Shown: positions 33,801 to 45,319 of the stretch, in pieces
Position numbering within the stretch: position 1 is the stretch's first letter
Layout of the letters: each line of letters begins with the position of its first letter
From: Lottia gigantea
Taxonomy: Eukaryota > Mollusca > Gastropoda > Lottiidae
Direction of reading: 5' to 3'
DNA length: 64,000 bases
NCBI RefSeq assembly: GCF_000327385.1
Contig: NW_008708400.1
Location: 744,641-808,640 of the forward strand
Translations under genes and position numbers: made by a program
The notes under the pieces: model-generated
The model's database searches: none
Told to the model about the DNA's origin: nothing
What the model saw: only the letters and a program-made list of their open reading frames with translations

Positions 33801-34824
33801 ACATCCATATTTAATATAGACTGTTTGACTTGTAGAAAGAACAAATGTTGAGTGATTTCTTGTATCAATTCTTCTGAGACATCCTCTGGGTAAAATTTGG
33901 CTAGAAATGTAAATGGGATTGGAGCTTCTTTTGGTACATCTTGATCTAGAACCTGATAAAATAAACCATGCAATATTATAAAAAAGAACAAAATTTAACC
34001 ATTCTTTAAATAAAACCCTATTCAGAAGGGTATTAGTTCAAATGAAATAAAAATCAGTAAATACAAAAAAAAAAAAAAATTCATGTTCATATAATTAAAA
34101 CAAAAATTTAAATCTAAATTATTCAAGGTAACTTTTAGGGAAACTGGTTGTCAAATTATCATTGTCCTAAACCAAAGCTTGGTCTATTGATGAATTCATA
34201 TAAAAAATAATTGCATAGTCACGGAAGTATAAAAAGATTCTTCTATCTTAGTCTAGAATTACATACCTTTTTCTCAAACTTCAGCCAAGCAATATAACCC
34301 TTAGAGTCAACAAACTGGAGGCCAAAATACCAAGTTTCTCTTAAACCAATGGTACGACAAACTAACTCAAATAATTCTTTGCCAATAGTTTTATTCTGAA
34401 AAAAAAATCAAACAATTAAATTTATTCAAAGCAGATGATTTTTTTTTACTATGTCGAAATATTAGTGTACTTCAGTATTAAAAAAAAGGATTATGTTGAA
34501 CTTTTAATTTACAAAGAGTAATTTTCCATTCATAATGCAGTTCATTGCCACATTTAATTTCTTGAAATTGATTACATTTTGATTTTCTTCTTCTGTGAAA
34601 TTTGACACATGATATGCTCTATATGACATATTGATTGGTAGGTCTATCATTCAGAGAAATATATCATTTCAATCATTAGATAATATAGCATGGCAAAAAT
34701 ATAAAATACATGTTCCACTAACATCAATATCAAATTCTAGTTCAGCATCCATAGTTATTACACGAACTGGTAAACTTTTGGAACTTGCTCCAGATTTTTT
34801 CGTCTTCATCTTCACAAGAGGCAT
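24807..34824 (-). CDS. NF2: Merlin (neurofibromin 2), FERM-domain tumour suppressor, 601 aa
   Basis: Fifteen coding exons (minus): 34824-34723, 34395-34267, 33952-33746, 33337-33186, 32876-32801, 32651-32517, 32256-32182, 31856-31743, 30930-30808, 27718-27587, 27352-27267, 26679-26571, 26202-26048, 25565-25406, 24857-24807 (TGA). They sum to 1806 nt; human merlin has 595 residues. The FERM domain (about residues 18-310) begins [13 protein letters not shown]. Residues 174-180, YQMTAEM, match the merlin-specific blue box (YQMTPEM), which separates it from ezrin/radixin/moesin. The central coiled coil includes [20 protein letters not shown]. The C-terminal domain contains [20 protein letters not shown] and ends [11 protein letters not shown], as in the long merlin isoform (SRVAFFEEL). 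Merlin links membrane and cortex and acts in Hippo signalling. The start ATG (34824) has A at -3. The gene is head to head with RPA1. Residue Ser525 aligns with the regulatory Ser518 of human merlin. Confidence 0.97.
26130..26530. repeat. 82-bp tandem duplication of the merlin exon-13 acceptor
   Basis: About 4.5 units of 82-83 bp, in two alternating variants. Each repeats the first ~50 bp of exon 13 (26048-26202) plus its polypyrimidine tract and AG (TTGTTTATTTCAG on the minus strand). Copies centre near 26187, 26269, 26352 and 26434. The real exon uses the innermost copy; the outer three are decoy 3' splice sites in intron 12. Confidence 0.9.
27700..28115. repeat. ~40-46-bp tandem array at the merlin exon-10 acceptor
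   Basis: Degenerate units of the form CTACAAATACAAATTAATAA then ACTGATTCCTCTGATCTAAT. The first unit overlaps the exon-10 5' end and splice acceptor (exon ends at 27718 on the minus strand), and about nine copies run outward into intron 9. Confidence 0.85.
30808..30930 (-). other. Merlin exon 9, start of the helical linker
   Basis: Encodes [20 protein letters not shown] then a Glu/Arg/Lys-rich coiled-coil stretch. It aligns one to one with human merlin [20 protein letters not shown], supporting the acceptor TTTGAAG although its pyrimidine tract is only moderate. Confidence 0.85.
31313..31722. mobile_element. 410-bp MITE-like inverted-repeat element in merlin intron 8
   Basis: Left AAGGGATTGTAAAAAAGTTT, then ATGTGTATCAGGGACACAGA and TAGCATCAATTTG. 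The right end is the inverted copy: CAAATTGATGCTATCAGTGT, then CCTCGATACACATG and CCTCTTTACAATCCC. Arms are about 75 bp. A half copy is at 39620-39755 in an RPA1 intron. Noncoding. Confidence 0.8.
31842..32030. repeat. 36-bp tandem repeat at the merlin exon-8 acceptor
   Basis: Four near-identical 36-bp units: TTCTAATATCTACTAATAAA then CCAATAAAATACCTAA. The TTCTAATATCTA start copies the end of exon 8 plus its acceptor (exon end 31856), so the array appears to have grown from the splice junction into intron 7. Confidence 0.88.
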
Positions 34825-35006
34825 CTTGTCTGATGATTTTTTTAGATCACCAGACAAAATCTAACTGTATTTCTGAGGTTGTCACATCAAGGTAAGTCAA
34901 AAGATGTATATTTGTTGATATTCATGAGTAAATAAAAGTTTCTATAAACTTTTAGGAACTTTTTAGCAATTATTTCATAAAAAAAATTAACTTTTAATGG
35001 AGGTGA

Positions 35007-35014
35007 CCGGAAGT
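35007..35014 (+). promoter_or_regulatory. ETS-type motif CCGGAAGT
   Basis: Exact CCGGAAGT within the merlin/RPA1 shared promoter, about 180 bp from the merlin ATG. ETS/GABP motifs are typical of bidirectional housekeeping promoters in animals. Motif match only. Confidence 0.5.
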
Positions 35015-35242
35015 TATCATTTGAAGCTACCTCAAAAATACAAAAGGGTTGATATTAATGAAACGAAATATATCTGAACGTAATGTTAGCTATTTGATCT
35101 GATAAGATACAGTTTTTCGAACTATCGAAAACATTCTTATGATTGATATAAAGATGAATACTGTTATCGATTCCTAAAATAGAAAGTGATGTCATTATTC
35201 TTTGTAAATATTGAAATTTGTACGTTTCTCGTTTCTCCACCA

Positions 35243-35251
35243 TTTCCCGCC
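35243..35251 (+). promoter_or_regulatory. E2F-like motif TTTCCCGCC
   Basis: TTTCCCGCC matches the E2F consensus (TTTSSCGC) and lies about 82 bp before the RPA1 ATG. It fits S-phase induction of a replication gene. Motif match only. Confidence 0.55.
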
Positions 35252-35332
35252 ATATTTTTCCAGCATAAGCAGCTATTTTGGTTCGAATAACAAAAGCAGA
35301 AATTCACAAATCTAAAGCCTACTATAACAACG

Positions 35333-38300
35333 ATGGCACCAAATCTGTCTGGTGGTGCCATAGAGGTAATCACATTTACACACTACTGACAACAAATTCT
35401 ATCCTACATTACTTTGAATGATTGGATATTTTCCATCTTTGGATATCATAATCAACTTAACGACACTTCTACAAGTACACCTACAAGTACATCCATTTCC
35501 AATCTATCTTATCTCTCACTCAGATATCATTCTTTTTCAATGTCACTAGCACTTGTAGTAGTGTATAGATCTACTGTATTCTGCATGTTTCTTGTGAGGA
35601 TAGAATATTGTGATATGATGTGTTTACTGTATATTCTGTACATTTCAGGCCATTATTAATGGAGAGTCTCCAGAAAAACCAATTCTTCAAGTTGTTGTAA
35701 GTACGGCTTGTCTTATTTTACTCTTAAATAGCTATTTGAAGAATAGATGATCAGCATGAATGAGCTTTGACTACAGCCTGCAGTTGGTTTTGTGCATTAT
35801 TCCACAAATCATAGTGTGGTTAATAAACTGCAACAGATTAAGTAGCTAAGAGGTCTCATATAGGACGTCTTTGTTTGTGCAGGATTGGGTGCTATTCTGG
35901 AAGACCCCATTGACTAAACATAAGAATGTAAAATTGATTATTATTGGTTTATTATTCAGAGTTTTAAAAAGTTAGGTAGTGGAAATGCTGAAAGATATAG
36001 AATCATGTTATCAGATGGAGACCTAATTTACTCTCGTAAGTTTACTGGTATTTTTTGAGAAGTTAGTAACTTTTTTATTCTGTTTCAATTATTTAGTTAC
36101 GTAGCGCTTTTCAATACATGAATATACTTAGTAATGTATGTACAATTTCACATTATACTAAACAAGTACATTACTTTTGATATTACATATTGACCATCAA
36201 TTACAGTTTACAAAAAAAAAATATCAACGCAAAAACGCATTTTACATCACTCATTAACAAAAATATTTGATTGTTAGTGATCTACTAAAATAGTAGATAT
36301 GGTAGACACTTTTTCATAATCAAGGAAAAAGCATGAAATTTAAAAAAAGGGAAATTATTGAAAATTGCTTAATGGTTGAAAGTATATTAAGGAGTTAACC
36401 AGTTGGAAAGCTATCTTTAGATGTTAATAAGTTTAAGTAATATTAAATTAATACGCTTATGTCACACATGCCTTCCATAGTGATTCTTTTGAAGCTGTTC
36501 TAGTTAATATCAAAAAAGTGGAAAGTCCCATCTGACCTGGATATGAAAATTATATAATTTCATCGTTTTATTTTTAAAGATGCTATGTTAGCCACACAGT
36601 TAAATGAATTAATGGAGAATGGTAAAGTTGATAATAATTGTGTTATACAAGTTGAAAGATATCTTTGTAACACTGTGCAAAATGGAAGGTAAAGGGCTAA
36701 TTTTCAAATGAGATTAAATTGAAAGTTATCTAAAATAAGCTTATCTATCATGTATTATCATTTTAATCCCAAAAAACGTTGGAATCAGCCAACATCTAGC
36801 CCTCAGTACAGCAGGTCTCTATTCTCATAACTGAAGATTAAAACTCCAATGTGCTACCAAAGTTACATTAATTTAATCCAAAAAGGCTGTTCATGTCAGC
36901 TAACATCCAGCCCTTCATACATCAGGCCTCTATTCTCATAACTGAAGGCTGATTACGGTACTCCTATTTGCTACCAAATTAAATTGGGATGAATACAATC
37001 TATGTACACTACACACTCTACACTACTGCATGTTAAGTTTGTACTTATTGCAATTTTCAGGAGAGTCATGATAGTTCTAGATGTAAATGTTCTAGCACCA
37101 GGTTCAAGTATTGGACAGAAGATAGGAAATCCGCAAGTTTATAAACCTGGAAATGAAGGTAACTTTACTAAGAACAATTACATACTTATAACTTTACCTA
37201 TTCCCTTTTAATCCTACCACAACAAAATATTTTCACTCTTAAAATAGAACTCAATTTATCAATTTGTGATAAACATTAAATTACAACTTGAAACAAGTTG
37301 CTACTCTAGAGTTTTTATCAGTGAAGAATATTTTTGTATAATTGTTGCTGAAAATGAAAAAAGGCTTTGCATTATTAGACATGAGTAATTAAAAGTCATT
37401 TTGTAACGATTATAAAAAAAAAACCAAAATCTTCCTTCTAATAAACAGTAAACATTTTTTATAGTCATATATACATCATTTTTAACACAAGTTGATTTTG
37501 TTTATACAGGTGGACAACAAGTTAATGGTAATGATAATAAACCTGACGTCAAACCAGGTATAAAAGCAACTATGTTATTCTTAACATAATAACAACCTTA
37601 TATTCCTAAAATAAATTATACTTCTAATAATTTCAAATAGCTAAACTTTGTCTCAGATTTTTTTTGTCATGCAGAGCTTGTTCTATGGGCCATTATTTGG
37701 AAAATGTATCAGGAATTCCTATCCAAAGATCAATGAAAATTTCCAATTTAAGAAGTGCAAATTCCAAACATAAGCTTTCTGAAATTTTTCGTGTCAAAGT
37801 AAATAAATATTATCGTAATTTAAAATCAATTTCGAATACAAAGCTGGATTTCATATCCAATGGAGCAATTTTATAAAAAAAAAACATGAAGTATGCCCTG
37901 TGTCATATTGTCCTTATTTCTCTGGTATTATGTTGACAATTTTGTAACTATTTCAGCTGCCCCCATCAATCAGAGTATGAATAAACCACAGAGTAATTAC
38001 ATGAACGGTTCTATGACTAATAACAATAAACCTGGTTATAGTATCAAAGGTGGTGGAAATGCTAACACAGCTAGTCCTTCATCTACCAGAGTACATGCTA
38101 TAGCCAGTCTGACACCATATCAAAATAGGTAGGCATTCATTTCTGGTAATATTTATTCTACTACTTCATAAGGTTGGAAAATACCACATCTTCACAATGT
38201 CAGACTGTAACGAACTTTATATTATACGTTGACTTCAATAACCACTTTTCTTGTATCATGGAATGCAGTGATCTGATTATATCGTGCATGCAGCTAATCA

Positions 38301-41300
38301 TATGCCTCGACAGAATGTAAACGTCATGGCTTTTATACAGACTTTCTGTCGAGGACCGCTTGCTGTATGCACTAAAGTAACTGAAATTAAATTGCTACAT
38401 TAGCAAACATGGGTGATACAAGAAAAGTGGCTATTACTGTCAATGTGAAGATTAGATGGAATATCCAGTGCTCATACCTTTAGTTAATGTCTGGTCCAAA
38501 AAAAGCATCGACAGACATTTCAAATCTTTATTTAAAAGCATTGGTCCAAGTAGTATGCAAGCAATATTTTGTTAATCAACATTCATTTCAGTTAAAAAAA
38601 ATCTTTCTTTTGTCAAGAGTTTGATATATTGATTATTGTAGATGGCGTATTCGAGCGAGAGTAACACAGAAATCAGCAGTTAAAACATGGAGTAATTCAA
38701 GAGGGGAAGGAAAGTTATTCAGTATCAATCTATTAGATGAATCAGGGGAGATAAGAGCTACAGGTTTTAATGATGCCGTAGATAAGTTCTATGATATGCT
38801 TGAAGTCAATAAGGTATGAATGAAGGCTTTAAAACCGGATTGTATTTGACAATTATGTCTAGATGTGATCTTTATTTATTGAATTTGGTGTGTAGGTGTA
38901 TATCCACTGGATCTAGGTCAATTTAGAATTTGGGTACAATTTAACACATAGTGAAAGAGTGCGGTATACTGGAAATTTATTGGGTGAGTGGGTGTGTACC
39001 ATGCTTGCCGAGTGTTAGTACTCTTAGTTAAGAAAAATCATATAAGCTTTTCTGTGTGGTCTCTCAAGTAATTTTTTTTTTCAGGTATATTATGTCAGTC
39101 GAGCCACATTAAAAACAGCTAATAAACAATATTCTAACGTGAACAATGATTATGAGATGACCTTTAACCCTGATACTAATATTGAAGTCTGTACAGAAGA
39201 TACTGATTTACCAACCATGACTTTTGATTTTGTATCAATATCAGAACTAGATAAACATCAACCTAACAGTATGATAGGTAATAAAAAATGAAATTTATAC
39301 ATGTGCATTATATTTTTGTTGTGGTTGATAAATACTTCTTGAGAATTTAAATTGTACAGACCACCAAATTGAATTTTTCATTTTTAGTAAGAGTGGAATT
39401 TGACATAATATCACAGTAACAAGTTACTTTCATTGTTATAGTGCTCAATATATCAATTGTAATTCTTAAAAAGCAACATGTAGGCTTATGGTATTGAATT
39501 TTTGTTAACCCAGCATATCAAGATCACTCTTTTAGATCACCTGATTTGACTCTATTGTGGTCTTCTTAACTGAATCTTCTATTTGTAATCTGATGATATG
39601 TTGAATGGTTCCCAATGTTTTATTTTAAGAGGTCTTCTAAATCACAGACATCTGACAGAAAATTAGAATGATTCAAGTGGATATTATCCATGTCCCTGAT
39701 ACACATAAAAAGTTTACAAAATGCCTCTTTAATCCCTTATTAAATATTGTTTTACAGATATTATTGGAGTAGTTAACAAATGTGGAGAAGTTGGTACAGT
39801 TGTTGGTAGACAGAGTCAGAAAGAAATAACCAAGCGTGATTTAACAATAGTGGATCAATCTGGTGTCAGTGTAAACGTTACATTATGGGGAAGTGATGTA
39901 AGTAACATTTATTTTTTATTTTGACAAATGAAAACCTCAGGATCACAGTCAGATGCAGAAAAGTAGGATGTAAAACTCCATTTTATATACACTTTGAGCC
40001 TTGTGATCAACACCACCAGTTTTGCTAGCACAAGTTGTCTCAATTTGTAATATTTGGTAGATTAGACCAAATCTTGTTTAATTATCGAGGTTATAAGGTC
40101 ATGACATCTAAATTTAATGTTAATTCATAATGCATATAATGTAAATTATGAATGATTGCATTATTTAGGCAGCTCAGTTTAATGGTGATGGAAATCCAGT
40201 TGTTGCAGTGAAAGGTGCCAGATTGTCTGATTATGGTGGTAAGTGATTGAAAATATATTATGTTCATTATTAGTATTAGTTTATATACTATAGTATATTT
40301 GCTGGTAATAGGACATTCAGTATTACATGGTAAAATGTAGTATACAGTTAAAATCAATGGGGCATTTTGGAGAGGTCAACTAGTAAAGTCTGTCTTAGTT
40401 TTAAGGAGATTATTATGAACTTTTTTTCAATTGTATTGCCATTATCAGTCTTAGCCTGCCAGTCCGCCAATGAAGCCTGCTTGCCATAAGTATAGATAGA
40501 CATTGTCTGTTTGCTATTTTAGGACGTTCATTATCTGTACTTGCCAGTAGTCAGATGATATTAAATCCTGATACAAGAGAGAGTCATTTCTTACGAGGAT
40601 GGTATGATAGAGAGGGACAGAGTATGAACTTTGATAGATTTACCAGTGATAATGCATCAGGTGGAGGTAAGATGTCTTTCATGTCATGCAAAATGGGACT
40701 CATTTTTCAGAAAGAATTGTGCACTTCCTGAAGAAATCAGATAATTGTGCCTATTTGTTTCCTCATAATGATAATAGGCAAAAGCCTAGGTCCTAATTTA
40801 GGGAAACTGGAGCCCTATTCCTCAATAATTCTTTTAGAATTTTTAATTAATGTAGAACTTTTCAATTAGTAATTTATTACCTTTTTGATTTTTTTAGAAA
40901 AAGAACCCTGTTCTTCATTCAAATTTATATTTTATGAGTTATAGACTATAGCCCTGAAAATATTATGCTTTTGTAGGTGGTGGAACAAACTGGAAGAATT
41001 TCTCTCAAGTGAAAAGTGAGAACTTGGGTCAATCGGGAAAAGCTGATTTCTTTACAACTAAAGCTACAATTGTTTATATGAAAAAAGAAAATTGCATGTA
41101 TCAGGTATGTCATGGGAACTTTACGCACCAAGCTGTTTTAATGTGTCATCGATCTTCATTGGGACCAGACTACGATAAAATGTGTCCATTTACATTGCAG
41201 CCAATTCAGCTGGTCTGAAAACATTTCTTAAATTACAGTGCAAATGCAACCATTCTTGGCATGAATATTTTTCTGAAACTCTTCTTCGAAAAGGTTAAAT

Positions 41301-42877
41301 TAGTCCTTGTAGTCATCTGGATGTAAACAATGTACTGAAATTCTGCCAAAAAGGTTAGGGCCTCTTCTAAGGCAAAAGGAGTTAACAGTTCTCAGAAGAC
41401 CATCTTATCAATGTAAGTCAGAATTGGAACATTTCTCAGATTGCTTGCCTGTTGACATTACGTAACATTACATGAAATTTGAGTATTTAAGATAATTATG
41501 GTTTACTCTATTTATAGGCATGTCCTACAGATCAGTGTAATAAAAAGGTGGTAGACCAAGGTAATGGTTTATACAGATGTGAAAAATGTAGCAAAGAATT
41601 CCCTAATTATAAATGGAGAATGATTTTAAGTGTAAGTTAATAATCCATGTTTTATTTATCTCTCATTAAAATCCTTGGAACTCTTGTCTGTATGTCATTG
41701 CTGCTGTCATCTCTCATTGAAAACTTTGGAACTATGTCTGCCTGGCATCTTTTACAGTCATTTATTTTAGTTACATTCCACAAAATTGTGATTTTTTTTG
41801 CATTTGGTAAAAAATTTGAAGTCAATTTAAAAGCATTTAAGTTCTTTATGAAATATCTTATCACTATTTTGATTATTCTCTAGGCAAACTTGGCTGATTT
41901 TTGTGATAATCAGTGGATTACAATGTTTCAAGAATCAGCAGAATCTGTATTGGGAGAAAAGGCTGATATTATTGGTAATATGAGAGAACAGGTATGGGTC
42001 AGATCATGTCAATTAAATTTAGTGTTAGATTAAAAACCCAAGCACTTAGCATCTAAACAGCAAAAGGAACCCCGAAATCCAACATAACATTGAAAATATA
42101 TTGGTAGCCACTAATAATGCTTTTCATAAGGAATATCATTCATAAATCAGGAAGTATTTCATAATGAAAAGTGGTATCAGGTATCTAGAGGAATAAGCAT
42201 ACCTTGCCTGGTTCTACACCTGTCAGGCTAAGTAACAATGTGCATAATTAAACTTAATGGTTCTCTTGTACAGTTCTGTTTCTCTGTGGCAGTAGCCCAT
42301 TTACAGTTGAAAATAGTAGTAGGCTGATTCTACTGTCCTGGGAATTGCATGGTGTTTTGTTTTTTGATGCTTTGAAATGTTCAAATTAGTTCTCAAATTT
42401 AAAGGAAGGAAAAATACTCTGTAATTGTGTTGAAGGAATTAAATATGTTTATTATCTTTTCAGAATGAAAACCAGTTTGACATGTTGTTTCAAAATGCAT
42501 TATTTAAATCTTATGTATTTAAACTGAGGGCTAAAGTGGAAACATACAATGTAAGTTAAACTCTTCTTAATAAATGGATTTGATTAAAGTAAAGAAAAGA
42601 ATCAGTGACCAAGCTCCAAGCAGAATAGTTGATTCATTGACGTCAGTGGTGCGGCAGAAATTTTGTTGGGGGGAAATTTTGAAAAGAGGGATATCAGACA
42701 TGACTAGGTAATGGGGTTTGTGTCAACTGTTATGTTGAATAGATGTGTTTAAAATGATTTTTTTTCTGATTGCAGGATGAAAATCGATTGAAAACAGTAT
42801 GTATGTCAGCTACACCAATGGACTGGGTTGAATATGGAAATCATTTGGTTCAAGATATAAATAAACTTACTTCCTAA
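35333..42877 (+). CDS. RPA1: Replication protein A 70-kDa subunit, 613 aa
   Basis: Seventeen exons: 35333-35365, 35649-35696, 35960-36035, 36580-36688, 37061-37158, 37510-37557, 37957-38128, 38642-38813, 39085-39277, 39758-39897, 40169-40238, 40523-40666, 40977-41104, 41518-41631, 41884-41991, 42464-42550, 42776-42877 (TAA). They sum to 1842 nt; human RPA1 has 616 residues. RPA is the eukaryotic single-strand DNA binding trimer of replication, repair and recombination. The order is an N-terminal OB fold ([18 protein letters not shown]), an Asn/Gly/Ser-rich linker, DBD-A ([40 protein letters not shown]), DBD-B ([13 protein letters not shown]), and DBD-C with a zinc ribbon whose four cysteines are residues 479, 484, 498 and 501 (CPTDQC, CEKC). 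The C-terminal helix region (FQESAE, KVETYND) follows. All key elements are present. An AATAAA lies at 43382-43387. Confidence 0.98.
38177..38462. mobile_element. MITE-like element, family B, in RPA1 intron 7
   Basis: The left arm ATACCACATCTTCACAATGT ... AACCACTTTTCTTGTATCAT is the inverted complement of the right arm TGATACAAGAAAAGTGGCTA ... CAATGTGAAGATTAGATGG. Diverged copies are at 51043-51230 (both arms) and 57125-57205 (left half). Noncoding. Confidence 0.8.
39620..39755. mobile_element. Half copy of the 31313-31722 element in RPA1 intron 9
   Basis: Contains ACAGACATCTGACAGAAAAT, GTCCCTGATACACATAAAAA and TGCCTCTTTAATCCC, matching the right arm of the merlin-intron element. The other arm is not visible. 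Confidence 0.6.
39945..39990 (+). mobile_element. SINE 3'-end remnant
   Basis: CAGATGCAGAAAAGTAGGAT then GTAAAACTCCATTTTA matches the last ~40 bases of the SINE at 8318-8693. A small tail fragment only, in an RPA1 intron. Confidence 0.6.
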
Positions 42878-43381
42878 AAACATGGATGATACTAACTTGT
42901 AATTTGATTTATTGTGATCACAATCTCTTATTTCTTCAATGATGGTCAAGTGTGTTAGATCAACAAAGACTATCTAAAGATATGGATGCAATAGCATATA
43001 TTTTGTAAAATTCCATTCCATTTCAATACTTCAAGAATGATGAGAGTTAAGCAAGAGTCAGATAACAAACTAAATTTATGCATTCTCGTCAAAAGGACAA
43101 GGACAAAAGCCTATCAGCATAAAAAAAAAACTGGCTGAAAATCATTATTTTTGTTTTTGCATGTAAATATTGGTGTCTTCAGTTAAACTATAATTTTTCA
43201 AAAAATGGAAATTATGAATAACAATTTGTAGAATGTAAGTACTACTTATATTGATAGTGCAAAAAAGTGCTGTTATATAAAAGAAAAAAAGTGGAAATAG
43301 TGTTTTTTTTTATTACAATCTTTACCAACCTATTTTATTGACTACTCAAGACCCTTATGAATTTGCCTTTCTGTGATTTCT

Positions 43382-43387
43382 AATAAA
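43382..43387 (+). promoter_or_regulatory. Candidate poly(A) signal of RPA1
   Basis: AATAAA 505 bases after the RPA1 stop, in TTTCTAATAAAGGCC, 360 bases before the converging stop of the next gene. On the opposite strand AATAAA lies at 43334-43339, so the two 3' UTRs may overlap. Confidence 0.45.
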
Positions 43388-43746
43388 GGCCAGAGAGAAT
43401 TTCACCCTTATAAAGATGTTATTTAATCATGAAAAAAGGGCATATTCACTCTATGACAAAATGTAAAAAAATAATGAACACCTCCATTAAAAGTGGACAA
43501 AAAATATTGGCATAATCTCCATTGTTGCACACTGCATGGCATTCTCAACTCTAGTGGAATCAGAAACAGGAAAAAGGAGTGTTAATGTTTGCACATCTTC
43601 TATTACGATATTCTATTTTATACGAAATACCCTCCACCTTTGGGACTTCAACCACCATTCCTTTCTTAGATAATCAAATACAAGTACCAGCACTTTAATT
43701 AACAAAAGAAAACAACAAATGGTATGGCTATAGAGGCACACAAATT

Positions 43747-45076
43747 TCAACTCTTAGGAGCATTGGGAATTTCATCTCCACATTGCAAGTTTTTGGATAT
43801 TTGTTCTAAGTCTTTAGCAACTCCTTTCACTACTTTAGATATTTCTGATTTAGACATTGGTTTGAATTTTTCTGATCCAGGCATTTGACGTCTGATTGCA
43901 TCTTGTTCCAATAAGATTTGAACTTTTTCATCAACCTTGCGACACTCCTCACTCCTTTCTTGAATTCGAGCTATTTTAGCTTTCTTGAGTTTCTGCAACA
44001 GAAGAATTGTTGTTTTAAAAAAAAATTACGTCTACCTGAACAGGTTTTCTTCTCATCTGAACAGGTTTATTTGATACTTTTAAATGAACATTCTGCTTTT
44101 TTGAAGGTTCAAATTTGTGAAAACTATACACAAAAATCTAGAAAAATGTATCTTGTAATGTTTTACGGTTTAATTAAAAATTGGTACTCTCTGTTTTTAA
44201 TTAACCCTTTTAGACAAATTCAGTTTGATCAAGTACATACATAGATATGAATAGCATACTTTAGAAATATTTTCAGGTTTAATTTATTATTTATTTATTA
44301 TAATGAAAATATTTTACAAAAAAAGCTGAATACCCCTTTAAAGCATATCAAACAAAATCACAGAATTTTTGTTGAGTAGGGCTCTGTATATAGTTTGACA
44401 ACATTTCACTATTGGTAGCTACTTCCAAGCTTACAGTTTAGTCAATGATAATAAATAACTCATGTCTTCAGATGTTGAAAAGGGCCTTTTAATCCCCCTA
44501 TTAACTAATAGTAGGCCAAATACTTGTGACTGTGTTGTCAATCAATAAGATAAATAAATTAGCCCATTCCCAGCCATTTAAAAAAAATGGATTGAATTAA
44601 AACATGAAGAAAATTCATTTGACCAGGTAGCAAGGTGAATTACTCTTTATCAGCTTCTAAATCTGACCAATTTCTATGAAAGATAGTGGACTGTCTTTCT
44701 GTAGTGGTTTAGGGAGCCAGACACTGGTTGGCATTGGCAGTAGTGAGTTGGTATGTTGACTAAGCTTTGGGGATTTTTCTGCTAACATTTGACTATGATT
44801 TATCTGCCAACAGGGTCCACTAATTAGTATCCGCAGCAAATTAATTCTACTGATTGAGAAAGAAAAAAAAGATTGCACCTCTTTTCTTTCAAAAGCTTCT
44901 TTCTGTTTTCTCTCTAAATCTTCTCTCGTCAAACTTTTCTTTTCACTTTGTGAAGTGCGACTGACAAATTTGGGCAGATTCTTACTATTCTTTGGCTTTG
45001 TGTCATCTTTTTCATTAAAGTTTATCACGAACGATGCGCTGAGCCTTTCAACTTCAGTTTTGGTGGATTTCTCCAT
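43747..45076 (-). CDS. Small coiled-coil protein, stathmin-like by appearance, 147 aa
   Basis: Two exons (minus): 45076-44879 (66 codons from ATG; donor AAAGAG/GTGCAA) and 43992-43747 (81 codons plus TGA; acceptor TCTGTTGCAG). The order of features recalls stathmins: an N-terminal hydrophobic Ser-containing strand (SASFVINF), a Lys/Pro/Ser-rich linker, then a long Lys/Glu/Arg helix (SLTREDLERKQKEAFERKEK, IARIQERSEECRKVDEKVQI). It ends with a second polar helix (SEISKVVKGVAKDLEQISKN). Stathmins bind tubulin dimers; that role here is inference only, since identity to classical stathmin is low by eye. No signal peptide or membrane segment. Head to head with MTFP1 across about 0.25-0.45 kb and tail to tail with RPA1. 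Could equally be an unrelated short coiled-coil protein. Confidence 0.65.
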
Positions 45077-45319
45077 TCATAAAAAGTAAGCAAAACTAAA
45101 CTTTGGGTTTCATAGGTTTCATTTGGTTTCATAGGTAAACAACGGCAACTTTGTATCGTATATGTGAGTTATTCCCCTTAGTAAGTTTGTTTATTTACAG
45201 ATGGCACTTTATTCAATGTGTTCGATTTAACGTGCTGAATATTCTTATTTCATCGATTTCGATTTTAATTTTTGCTGATCTAACCTTTATCGTAGGTAAC
45301 CCCACATACATTAGACATA
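45077..45319. promoter_or_regulatory. Shared upstream region of stathmin-like gene and MTFP1
   Basis: A divergent gene pair with little room between them. It contains a short duplication (TTTCATAGG twice near 45107-45134). No TATA box is obvious on either strand. Probably a bidirectional promoter by position. Confidence 0.45.

Larger units (their letters stand above)
34825..35332. promoter_or_regulatory. Bidirectional promoter between merlin and RPA1
   Basis: Only 508 bp separate the merlin ATG (34824, minus) from the RPA1 ATG (35333, plus), so both promoters and 5' UTRs must share this stretch unless one uses a remote noncoding exon. It contains an ETS-type motif (35007-35014) and an E2F-like motif (35243-35251). 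No TATA box stands out for either gene. Confidence 0.75.
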
